IMG/VR virus record: IMGVR_UViG_3300030098_001887
Span: 1 to 31,398 of that record
Reading direction: 5' to 3' (one strand)
Length of the DNA stretch: 31,398 bases
Source of the DNA: a virus
The position numbers and the translations under genes were made by a program. Numbering within the stretch: the stretch's first letter is position 1; the number at the start of each line of letters is the position of its first letter. The notes beneath the pieces are model-generated. The model did not search any database and was not told the DNA's origin. It saw only the letters and a program-made list of their open reading frames with translations. Below, piece after piece: positions 24,848 to 31,398 of this stretch.

Positions 24848-25356
24848 AATTTCTTCGTAACAATAGTGTCTTGCTCGCAGTAGTCTTCCATCTCCTTGCT
24901 CCATTCTAACCAGTTAGACGTCTCTCCAAAGTTCCCTTTGTATTCGCCTAATCGGTAGCCGTAGGATTCCAGAGAATGGCGACCATACAGCTTCTGTGGC
25001 ATACCTTCTACTTGTGCATTACGATCTACGTCTAGCATATTTGGATGGTATAACCTTGATAATAATAATGTATCTATAACTCGTCCTTCTGGTTCAAAAA
25101 ATGGATAGACTTTCTTTATTACTGGTATATCAAATCCAATGATATTATGTCCAATAATAGTATCAGCATGCATTAAATTAGTGACACCCATAAGTATGGG
25201 TTGTGCTGAGCCTGTATCGTTGAACCTGTGCACCTTACCTGTATCATAATCCAATATGACTAGGCAGTGTATTTCAGTTCTCCTTGCCTCTAGAGGTGTT
25301 GTCTCCAGATCGAACAGGAGGGTAATAGGTTTTGTCTTTGAATTTTGCTCTTTCAA
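24808..25356 (-). CDS. DNA polymerase, 3'-5' exonuclease domain (separate reading frame)
   Basis: This 182-residue frame holds the proofreading domain of the T7-type polymerase. Exo I is LLFDLETTP (Asp16, Glu18), Exo II is GHNIIGFDIPVI (Asp76) and Exo III is YCEQDTIVTKKL (Asp163), so all metal ligands are kept. The start is a TTG at 25356 with a strong AGGAG 5 bases upstream; no usable ATG lies nearby. The frame ends at a TAG at 24808, and the polymerase domain continues in the -1 frame. The T7 polymerase sequence continues straight from the Exo III helix into the thumb, so a one-base change would restore one protein of about 600 residues. Frame 0 codons up to HFHPYL followed by -1 frame DWVQLEH give the most natural join, near 24820. 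Confidence 0.9.
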   Translation of the reverse strand: MKEQNSKTKPITLLFDLETTPLEARRTEIHCLVILDYDTGKVHRFNDTGSAQPILMGVTNLMHADTIIGHNIIGFDIPVIKKVYPFFEPEGRVIDTLLLSRLYHPNMLDVDRNAQVEGMPQKLYGRHSLESYGYRLGEYKGNFGETSNWLEWSKEMEDYCEQDTIVTKKLCQHFHPYLIGSN

Positions 25357-25391
25357 TGTCGCTCCTAAGTGGTGGGTTAGGTTTAATAAGT

Positions 25392-26978
25392 CTAGAAGTC
25401 GGTTGTTGGATCGAACTCGACCTCGGTATCCGTCGTAGTTTCATAAAATTGGCACGATGATAAGTCATAAGTTAATTTTGTTGCGATTCCAGTCTGTCCT
25501 GAATAGCGGTTTTTAAGAACTCGCAGAGTTGTAACGTTGTTAGCATCTTGGCTCTGTTGGTCTCGTTCCAAAGCGATGACTGAATCGCTGATCTGAGAGA
25601 TCGAGTGAGAGCCTCGTAATTGTCCGAGGGATACACGTCCTCCCTCCTCGTGCGAATGATTGTCACTGTTGCTCCTCCTTAAGTGTGATACTAAAAATAA
25701 TGTGATACCTGTTCGTTCTACTAGACTTCTTAGCCTAGTCATGGTGGTATCAATCATGCGTCGCTCATCTCCATCTAGACCACTTAATAATATGCTAAGG
25801 TGATCTAAAAATATAATACGACATTCCAATCCACTGGCAAGGTATTCGATCCTATTGTAAATAACGTCCGGGTCAAAACTACCAAAGCCGTCAAACAAAT
25901 AAAGAGACCAATTAGCAATAGTTGTGTTAAATGCTTCGGTGAGTTCTTGTTGGTCATGTTCTCCTATATGGTAAGCTTTGCCATTAGCATTGGACATCAA
26001 TCCAAGTGCAGAACGCTTATTAGATTCTTCTAAAGCTAAATAACCGACCTTCTCTCCTTTATTAAGAAGGTCAACAGCTAATGCTCTAACAAGACTAGAT
26101 TTGCCACTACCTGTTCCGGCAGTGAGTGTAGTTAATTCACCATACCTAATTCCTTGAACCATTTTGTTTAGTCCACTGAATGGGTATAGATGATCGTAGT
26201 CTTTGGTCGGTTGAGTGACTAACTCAAGAAGGTCTTTACCTTCAACTATCCCATCCGGTGTGTATGGTTTAGCGTCCCAGATTGCTTTTCTGATTGATTC
26301 TGCATCTCCGGCTTGTAAAGCATCTGAAGCATCTTTGTAAGCATCAAGTCGAGCGATCTTAACCCTACCGGCTGGGAGTACTCCCGAGGCAGATTCAACG
26401 GCCTCACGCCCTGCTTCATCGTTGTCGAAGAATAAGACGATTTCTTGGTACCCCTGTAAAAAGGGGATTTGTTTTTGAAGGTCTTTCTTAGCACCCGCCG
26501 CACCATGAGGTAGGCTGACCATGGGCCATCCTGGCATAACTTCGTAACAACTGGCTGCATCTAGTTCTCCTTCTGTAATTACTATTCGCTTTCCTGTATT
26601 GGGAAAGAGGTGTTGTCCGAAAAGAGTGTCAGTTGTTCTACCTTCGTAGTGGAACTCTTTCTTTTTTGATTTAACTTTGAACCCAGCAACAACTCCATTC
26701 CCATCATAGTATGGGAAGCGTAAGGTGTTTCCATACCGATAGATGCGATAGAAGGTATTGGTCTTTTCGGAAATTCGTCGCTTTTGCAGCTGTTCAGCTG
26801 ATCCGAGGAATTGTATTTGTTCATTTATATTCATTAAGTAGGTGGATGTGTCCCCTTCCGCAGGGGTGTATGTCTGACACGAGAAACAGAATTTATGGCC
26901 GTCAGAGTAAACTGAATTAGCATCTGACGAACCACAATTAGTACAAGGTTCATGTGCCACAAATTCGCTTTCATTCAT
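25392..26978 (-). CDS. DNA primase-helicase, T7 gp4-like
   Basis: This 528-residue bifunctional replisome motor (T7 gp4A: 566) unwinds the fork and primes the lagging strand. The zinc-binding domain has Cys12, Cys15, Cys31 and Cys34 (CTNC...CFSC). The TOPRIM primase core has Glu136 (ITEGELDA) and the DxD at 185-187 (FFDNDEAG). The RecA-like helicase has Walker A GTGSGKSS at 288-295 and Walker B CRIIFLDHLS, followed by FLVSHLRRS and LRGSHSISQISD. The C-terminus EVEFDPTTDF is acidic and ends in Phe, the feature by which T7 gp4 contacts the polymerase. The ATG at 26978 overlaps the endonuclease stop (TAATG); an upstream TTG at 26990 is less likely. Confidence 0.97.
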   Translation of the reverse strand: MNESEFVAHEPCTNCGSSDANSVYSDGHKFCFSCQTYTPAEGDTSTYLMNINEQIQFLGSAEQLQKRRISEKTNTFYRIYRYGNTLRFPYYDGNGVVAGFKVKSKKKEFHYEGRTTDTLFGQHLFPNTGKRIVITEGELDAASCYEVMPGWPMVSLPHGAAGAKKDLQKQIPFLQGYQEIVLFFDNDEAGREAVESASGVLPAGRVKIARLDAYKDASDALQAGDAESIRKAIWDAKPYTPDGIVEGKDLLELVTQPTKDYDHLYPFSGLNKMVQGIRYGELTTLTAGTGSGKSSLVRALAVDLLNKGEKVGYLALEESNKRSALGLMSNANGKAYHIGEHDQQELTEAFNTTIANWSLYLFDGFGSFDPDVIYNRIEYLASGLECRIIFLDHLSILLSGLDGDERRMIDTTMTRLRSLVERTGITLFLVSHLRRSNSDNHSHEEGGRVSLGQLRGSHSISQISDSVIALERDQQSQDANNVTTLRVLKNRYSGQTGIATKLTYDLSSCQFYETTTDTEVEFDPTTDF

Positions 26979-27340
26979 TATGTTAACCAATCAATGGGGA
27001 TGGAATGTACCGCTGCCCACTTGATGCCATGCTTTTCGCACCACTGGGCATAGGTAGTTTTGGATCTCTTGGAGATCTTATTGAAAGGTGCTTGAAATAC
27101 CATCCGTAAATCAATATCAGGATTATCCTTAATAACTGCTAATATTTTTCGCCTATCCGCAGGTTCCCAATACCCTTTCGTCTCTAGATATATACCATTA
27201 GGTAGTATAAAGTCGGGGTTATATAGATGCTGGATCGTATAAGCAACTCGGTGAGTTTCATACTCATACGGCACACTTAATTGATCCAGTAACTTTGCGA
27301 CATGTTCTTCTAGCTTAGATCTAAAAATCTTCTTCTTCAT
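26978..27340 (-). CDS. Endonuclease I (Holliday junction resolvase), T7 gp3-like
   Basis: This 120-residue protein (T7: 149) has the PD-(D/E)XK active site of the family: Glu11 in SKLEEHV, Asp43 in YNPDFILPNG, and Glu53/Lys55 in YLETKGYW. The later FEKHGIKxA-like block is also present (WCEKHGIKWAAV). It resolves branched replication intermediates and helps break host DNA into nucleotides for reuse. The product starts MKKKIFRS, and those codons overlap in another frame the acidic tail of the ssDNA-binding protein (20-base overlap). Confidence 0.95.
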   Translation of the reverse strand: MKKKIFRSKLEEHVAKLLDQLSVPYEYETHRVAYTIQHLYNPDFILPNGIYLETKGYWEPADRRKILAVIKDNPDIDLRMVFQAPFNKISKRSKTTYAQWCEKHGIKWAAVHSIPIDWLT

Positions 27341-27893
27341 GGTCGGCTGCTGATGTTACAGCTGTTGATGACTGTGAAGCGGTTTTAAATCCCTCAGTCT
27401 TTCCGAATAGATCTGCAACATCGGCTTCATCCATTGTATCAGTATCTACAGCAGCACCTTCTTTTATTGCGACAACCTGTACACCAACCAGCTTAAGAGA
27501 ACTTCCGTAGGTAACTCCATCCTTGAGTATGTAAGGCTTCTGAAAGAAACCAAGCTTAACTGTAGATCCGCCATATAAAGGTGTCTTAGTATCTGTAACT
27601 TGTGTACCCTCAGTATCGACTATACAGGGTCTTCTATCTTCTCCCCAGGAAAACTTGATCTTATATTTACCTTCTGCTACCTCTTCCCATGGTGTAGGTT
27701 TAAGGGTAGCTCGTTTAGGATTCTTTAGCTTTGATTCAGCCCATTTAAGGACATCAGCTCGTTCAGTCTCAAGTTTGTCAATCACATCTTCATCAACAAC
27801 AGCTGATAAAGAGTAACCGAATTTGCCAGGTTCAAGTATGGCTTGAAAGCCTTCTAATTGTATCTCTTTAGTAACGTGTACGTTTTTAGGCAT
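27321..27893 (-). CDS. Single-stranded DNA-binding protein, T7 gp2.5-like
   Basis: This 190-residue protein (T7 gp2.5: 232) coats ssDNA and recruits polymerase and helicase. It is beta-rich through residue 150, with conserved-looking blocks TPWEEVAEGKYKIKFSW, PLYGGSTVKLGFFQKPY and GSSLKLVGVQVVAI, the last two being recognisable in marine T7-like phages. A flexible Ser/Thr linker follows, then the acidic tail DHEEEDF ending in Phe, the hallmark needed in T7 for partner binding. It overlaps the preceding small ORF by 8 bases and the endonuclease gene by 20 bases, in the same gene order as T7 (2.5-3-4-5). Confidence 0.93.
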   Translation of the reverse strand: MPKNVHVTKEIQLEGFQAILEPGKFGYSLSAVVDEDVIDKLETERADVLKWAESKLKNPKRATLKPTPWEEVAEGKYKIKFSWGEDRRPCIVDTEGTQVTDTKTPLYGGSTVKLGFFQKPYILKDGVTYGSSLKLVGVQVVAIKEGAAVDTDTMDEADVADLFGKTEGFKTASQSSTAVTSAADHEEEDF

Positions 27894-28101
27894 CGTGTAC
27901 TACCTCCTTGCCGTCAGCATCGAGGAGATTAGCATCGTACACTTTTTGTAGATTATCTCTATACTCAGTAAGCTCATTAATTCGATTTGTCAAAGCAGTT
28001 AATTGCTTCTCTCTTGCGTGTTGTTGAGCTGATTTCAGCGCAGCTTCTGACACTACAATTACTTGTTGCGGTGCAAAGAAACTGTCAAATATACTATACA
28101 T
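27886..28101 (-). CDS. Small coiled-coil hypothetical protein after RNA polymerase
   Basis: This 71-residue protein is not recognised. The N-terminus MYSIFDSFFAPQQVIVV is mildly hydrophobic; residues 18-60 (EAALKSAQQHAREKQLTALTNRINELTEYRDNL) form a likely amphipathic or coiled-coil helix; the end is acidic (LLDADGKEVVHDA). It starts 2 bases after the RNA polymerase stop and overlaps the ssDNA-binding gene by 8 bases, so translation is likely coupled. No T7 equivalent is obvious. Confidence 0.75.
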   Translation of the reverse strand: MYSIFDSFFAPQQVIVVSEAALKSAQQHAREKQLTALTNRINELTEYRDNLQKVYDANLLDADGKEVVHDA

Positions 28102-28103
28102 AA

Positions 28104-30455
28104 TTAACAGAAAAAATAAGTTGATTCAATAACCGATTCTGGTCGTAAATCGCCAATGATCGGTGGTTCAGTCTCTGCTCCAATCTGTGAAGCAAAGTCT
28201 CTGAGATAGTCATGTTCTGCAAACAGAAGCATGTACGTCTCTCTAATTATAGCAGATAGTTCATCCATATCACAAGCTCTACTTAAAACACTGTCATGGA
28301 TCAAAGCTATTGGGTTAGGAAATTTAGATATACCGAGATGGAGTAGGCTAGCGTCAAGACTATGGATAAGGTTAGGTGCTGTAGCAGCTTTATGCCTAGA
28401 CAAATCTACCTTATTACTCTCCTCTGTAGCTACACTAAGTTGGCATCTACCTAAGAGTTGAAGATCTAATCTCTCTACCTTCTTCTTCATTATACGTTGT
28501 TTAACGACAAAACCTGAAGGCGTCGTCCATTCGATGGAAGTAGCTCCTTTCTTGATAGATTTGGCTACCTCTGTCTCTATCCATTTCATAACTGCCATTG
28601 GTCCGGGCACAGTTAAGTGCATAGCCTGTCTAACAGTCTGAACAATCTGAGTAAGGTCGTCTTTATCGACCTCAATTCCCTTCTCTTTTAAAGCGTCTTT
28701 AATATAAGACCTATTAGAGAAAGGTTTTGCGTTGTAAGGGATAGTCATAACAGTACGCTTGACGCACTTCCTATCCCATACAGCATGTATGTTAGTTGGA
28801 ATCCCTAAGCTTAAAGCTATCTCTGCCACTTTTGCATAAGCATCTTGTGGTTTATCAGAAGGGACAACATTGACTAACTCTGCCGTGGACTTATCTCTAG
28901 CTAGACCAGCAAGTATTTGCAAGCCAGAACAGGTAGCATCGGTAGCCACGGGTAGCGAGGTTGTGTGTCTATCTCTCGCAATACAACAATGGTAGTACTC
29001 CTCACAAGCTGCGAGGAACTGCCAAGGTTCTTCTGCTCCTTCCCACTCTCCTATAAAGGCTATGGGATTATTAGCCACTGCAGCTATTAACGAAGTATTA
29101 GAGCGTGTCCAGTTTAACCTCTCCTCCATAGTAGCTTTATCAAGACCATAACTGGTCGCTACTTGGAAGGCTAACCACTTCTCAGCTCCATCATTCGGTG
29201 CTTCGTCGGCAAATTGTAATAAACTTTTCCCGAAATCTGTATCTTGGGGTGTCAAGAACGCAGGAATGGGGTAGGCACGACCACGATAGTCAAAAGACCA
29301 AGGAATATAGAACTCTAACAACCTATATCTTCTAACAGCTTCCATGATCATGCGTGTACGGCAGGATCTCTTGAACTCTGCAGCTCTTTTATTCATTACT
29401 TCTGCCGCTTCCCTTCGATACCTCTTACGGGATTCTTTATTATATTCTATGTCGAATGGCTTAGGTGGCAGGTCGTAATTTATGATAGGGAGAAACTTTC
29501 CAACAGCAATACCCCTCTCCTCTAGTGTCTCAGCAGTCTCAACTATAAACGGGTTTAACCGGTATTTTACTTGCTGGATTTTATTGAGGAAAGCTATTGG
29601 TATATCTCCCTGTATACGTGAGGGATCGCCCCTCCGGACTAAATCATGCCCTTCCATCAACTCATTCAAGACGTAACCGCCGGGAGATTCATTAGACCAA
29701 TCTTTTGGAGGTATTAACATGGGCCATGCAAGCGGGCTAAACACCTCCGCATTTGCCATGATTTCGTCCTTGATATCCATAAATTCAGCAGTTGGGGCTA
29801 CAAATATCTGAGTTTTACGCCCAGTACGAACACGTTGCTTGTAAAACCAGCCACTTACTTGCATAATACAGTCAAGCAACCAGCCTCCTAACTTAATTCT
29901 TATTGCTCTATTCCAAGGTATCCAAGGCTGTACGTTATATCTGTTCATCAATGTCTTGATAACAGTGATCTTTTGACGAGTACCTATAGCTCTATGCCAA
30001 TAATTCTCTTTTAATACAGCTAGTAAACCTGGAGCATTCTGTTCGTAGTGCCTCATTTGACACTCATCTTCAATCGCTTTACCGATAGATTCGCAGACAT
30101 TTGTTGCTATGTTACATCCGTCCTTGTATCCAAATACTTTATCGAATGTGACCTTACATGCAACAGCAGCTGCAGCTAGTGGCTCTATAGTGGCTAAATA
30201 TATGTGTATATCTTTAAATGCTGCTCCATATTTACCTTGATGTATCTTGGTATTAGTAGTTATTATCCTGTCAACAACTAATGGTAATAACGTTTCTAAA
30301 GATGCAACCCCATATAAACTAGCAGAAGCATAATTTTGCTGTTCTAATTTAAGTGTCTGATCTCTCAAACGCTTCAAACCCATAGAAATCTGAGTTCTCT
30401 CCAGTTGTATCTGCTTGTCTATCTGTTTCTGAGTGATATGTGTCGTTGAGGTCAT
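28104..30455 (-). CDS. Single-subunit phage RNA polymerase, T7 gp1-like
   Basis: At 783 residues it is about 100 shorter than T7 RNAP (883), mostly in the N-terminal domain. It transcribes phage genes from phage-specific promoters. Catalytic elements are intact: Asp506 in TDATCSGLQ (first palm Asp); the fingers O-helix RKCVKRTVMTIPYNAKPF with Arg562, Lys566 and Tyr574; and the second palm Asp721 in LIHDS. The C-terminus ESTYFFC resembles the aromatic C-terminal foot of T7 RNAP. FYIPWSFDYRGRAYPIP near residue 385 is another strong family block. The first 107 bases overlap the upstream 77-residue frame; no clear Shine-Dalgarno precedes the ATG at 30455, so a later start (30383) cannot be excluded. 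Confidence 0.97.
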   Translation of the reverse strand: MTSTTHITQKQIDKQIQLERTQISMGLKRLRDQTLKLEQQNYASASLYGVASLETLLPLVVDRIITTNTKIHQGKYGAAFKDIHIYLATIEPLAAAAVACKVTFDKVFGYKDGCNIATNVCESIGKAIEDECQMRHYEQNAPGLLAVLKENYWHRAIGTRQKITVIKTLMNRYNVQPWIPWNRAIRIKLGGWLLDCIMQVSGWFYKQRVRTGRKTQIFVAPTAEFMDIKDEIMANAEVFSPLAWPMLIPPKDWSNESPGGYVLNELMEGHDLVRRGDPSRIQGDIPIAFLNKIQQVKYRLNPFIVETAETLEERGIAVGKFLPIINYDLPPKPFDIEYNKESRKRYRREAAEVMNKRAAEFKRSCRTRMIMEAVRRYRLLEFYIPWSFDYRGRAYPIPAFLTPQDTDFGKSLLQFADEAPNDGAEKWLAFQVATSYGLDKATMEERLNWTRSNTSLIAAVANNPIAFIGEWEGAEEPWQFLAACEEYYHCCIARDRHTTSLPVATDATCSGLQILAGLARDKSTAELVNVVPSDKPQDAYAKVAEIALSLGIPTNIHAVWDRKCVKRTVMTIPYNAKPFSNRSYIKDALKEKGIEVDKDDLTQIVQTVRQAMHLTVPGPMAVMKWIETEVAKSIKKGATSIEWTTPSGFVVKQRIMKKKVERLDLQLLGRCQLSVATEESNKVDLSRHKAATAPNLIHSLDASLLHLGISKFPNPIALIHDSVLSRACDMDELSAIIRETYMLLFAEHDYLRDFASQIGAETEPPIIGDLRPESVIESTYFFC

Positions 30456-30582
30456 CTTTAATCTGTTCTAGTAGGTGTAGTCGCACCTCTTCGTAGTGAG
30501 GGTGGTACTGGTCAAGCATGTCTAGAGCTTGTTTTTCGTACGTATAAATATCAATACTCGGGATAGTAATTTTCTTTGTCAT
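30349..30582 (-). CDS. Small early hypothetical protein overlapping the RNA polymerase start
   Basis: From the ATG at 30582 (MTKKITIPSIDIYTYEKQALDML) this is 77 residues. It is rich in Asp, Glu, Tyr and His with a helical middle (YEEVRLHLLEQIKDDLNDTYH) and an acidic tail (FYGFEAFERSDT). The last 107 bases overlap the RNA polymerase N-terminus in another frame, which is long for this genome; either the overlap is real or the polymerase starts later. The upstream ORF overlaps its start by 32 bases. No family recognised. Confidence 0.6.
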   Translation of the reverse strand: MTKKITIPSIDIYTYEKQALDMLDQYHPHYEEVRLHLLEQIKDDLNDTYHSETDRQADTTGENSDFYGFEAFERSDT

Positions 30583-30889
30583 GTTCTGTGATGTATTTAG
30601 ATGGTTTTGAATGATGAATGTCTTCATGTGTGCAGACTATAATCTCAGTGTCCTTTGTAGCAAGAAGTTTTGCTAACTTTTTTTTAGCTGCGGACTTTCG
30701 TCGATACACGTATTCTGCAATTTTACCTGTTTTGCAGTTGACTGTACGGATGATACATTCATGTGATGGTAATATCTCCCACCCGTTTGCCTTCCAATCC
30801 ATAAAATCCTCAAAAGGTAATGAATCGTAGTACTGGTAAGGTACTTTAGCCAGTCTAGTCCAGTTGTTGGGAAAGTATTTCTTGGTCAT
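30551..30889 (-). CDS. Early hypothetical protein
   Basis: The frame is open from 30994, but the ATG at 30889 gives a 112-residue protein (MTKKYFPNNWTRLAKVPYQYY) with a 35-base overlap on the upstream gene instead of 140 bases, so I prefer it. It contains PFEDFMDWKANGWEILPSHECIIRTVNCKTGKIAEYVYRR-type beta sequence (about residues 25-65), a Lys-rich helix (KSAAKKKLAKLLATK) and an acidic, Tyr-rich end. Not recognised. The Lys-rich stretch may bind nucleic acid; that is a guess. Confidence 0.65.
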   Translation of the reverse strand: MTKKYFPNNWTRLAKVPYQYYDSLPFEDFMDWKANGWEILPSHECIIRTVNCKTGKIAEYVYRRKSAAKKKLAKLLATKDTEIIVCTHEDIHHSKPSKYITEHDKENYYPEY

Positions 30890-31073
30890 AAGGTTTGAAT
30901 CGTCGGTTATGGTTTGAGTGAACGTCTCTGTATACGTCCTTGAGTGCTGTTCCGTACCAATCTTTAGCCATGCTGTCAGCCCGATATGCTGCATCTATGT
31001 CATCAATAGCGAAAAAGCAAACAGTACGGGAATCTTCAAATTCCGCACAATAATAGTGATGAGTTGCTGTCAT
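30855..31073 (-). CDS. Early small hypothetical protein
   Basis: This 72-residue protein starts at the ATG at 31073. It begins MTATHHYYCAEFEDSRTVCFFAIDDIDAAYRADSM, a beta-beta-alpha-like pattern of the type seen in small phage proteins, followed by WYGTALKDVYRDVHSNHN. There is no signal or membrane segment. The frame overlaps the next gene by 35 bases. No family recognised and no Shine-Dalgarno visible. Confidence 0.6.
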   Translation of the reverse strand: MTATHHYYCAEFEDSRTVCFFAIDDIDAAYRADSMAKDWYGTALKDVYRDVHSNHNRRFKPYDQEILSQQLD

Positions 31074-31115
31074 TTAGGGTATCTTGGTTGTGAACGCAAG
31101 GATTTAATAAACATT

Positions 31116-31373
31116 TTAGTTCTTTTCCTCGCAGCTCGTATAATTTGTGGTTTCTTTTTGTATTTGGGCAGCTTTTTGCTGTGTTTCTGCCAATTTGGTG
31201 TTATTGCCATAGTTCCAGTGTCGAATTACTCCACTAATAATGAAAATATTTGTAATAAGATAGGTAATAAATACAAATGTACGTACGATTGCAACAGTAT
31301 TATCATATTCCTGAGTTTTATCGTCTGAAAAACTACCTAATGCATACTTCCAAATTTTCCACATATTATCCAT
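31116..31373 (-). CDS. Small one-pass membrane protein
   Basis: This 85-residue protein starts MDNMWKIWKYALGSFSDDKTQEYDN. One clear membrane helix follows at about residues 27-50 (VAIVRTFVFITYLITNIFII), then a polar, Gln/Lys/Thr-rich tail (KLAETQQKAAQIQKETTN) that may be a short coiled coil. It is a plausible inner-membrane protein with the tail on one side. Short proteins of the type LWK..xxFSDDxTxxYDNxVAIxRT recur in cyanophages to my recollection, without function. It is the first gene in this window in transcription order; 42 gene-free bases separate it from the next gene. Confidence 0.7.
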   Translation of the reverse strand: MDNMWKIWKYALGSFSDDKTQEYDNTVAIVRTFVFITYLITNIFIISGVIRHWNYGNNTKLAETQQKAAQIQKETTNYTSCEEKN

Positions 31374-31398
31374 AAGGATTGTAGTAATATAAAGTGTA

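Noticed and set aside
25405-25425. tRNA T-arm-like sequence (GAGTTCGATCC on the minus strand)
   Set aside because: It is inside the primase-helicase C-terminal codons (EVEFDP), with no acceptor, D or anticodon arms around it.

Overview
The window is part of a T7-like cyanophage genome (a marine cyanobacterial podovirus), shown in reverse orientation: every credible gene lies on the minus strand, so transcription runs from high to low coordinates. The evidence is a single-subunit phage RNA polymerase, T7-type replication genes in T7 order, a complete T7-order morphogenesis module, and a photosynthesis cassette (hli and psbA) between the scaffold and capsid genes. The content matches marine podoviruses of the psbA-carrying group that includes Prochlorococcus phage P-SSP7. 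The AT-rich sequence suggests a Prochlorococcus or open-ocean Synechococcus host, but the host cannot be fixed from this window.

Layout, in transcription order (right to left). 31373-30349: four small early genes of unknown function, one encoding a one-pass membrane protein. 30455-28104: RNA polymerase. 28101-22686: a small coiled-coil protein, ssDNA-binding protein (gp2.5-like), endonuclease I (gp3-like), primase-helicase (gp4-like), a DNA polymerase split into separate exonuclease and polymerase reading frames, the gp6-like 5'-3' exonuclease and a tiny ORF. 22682-20554: a class I-type ribonucleotide reductase pair, with a short alpha subunit and a ferritin-like beta subunit that has no tyrosine at the usual radical position. 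20585-17692: two small ORFs, portal and scaffold. 17678-15123: two unknown genes, hli, a small secreted beta-barrel-like protein, psbA and a 67-residue protein with a basic GRPPKK tail. 15116-14939: a pseudoknotted RNA resembling the Downstream-peptide (glutamine-II) riboswitch, a 17-residue YRG peptide gene and a terminator. 14936-14747: a structured capsid-gene leader. 14746-1: major capsid protein, a terminator placed like T7 Tphi, tail tubular proteins A and B, three internal virion proteins, and a tail fibre that runs off the left edge.

How it works together: the phage polymerase would transcribe the middle and late genes. The nucleases and the split polymerase degrade and copy DNA, and the reductase supplies dNTPs without needing host B12. 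D1 and Hli would keep photosystem II running while virions assemble. The main non-standard element is the riboswitch-like RNA plus micro-peptide between psbA and the capsid gene, which would link phage expression to cellular glutamine (nitrogen status). The beta-barrel-like secreted protein inside the hli-psbA cassette is the second most unusual feature. Terminase, lysis genes and any integrase are not in this window; in relatives they lie beyond the two edges.
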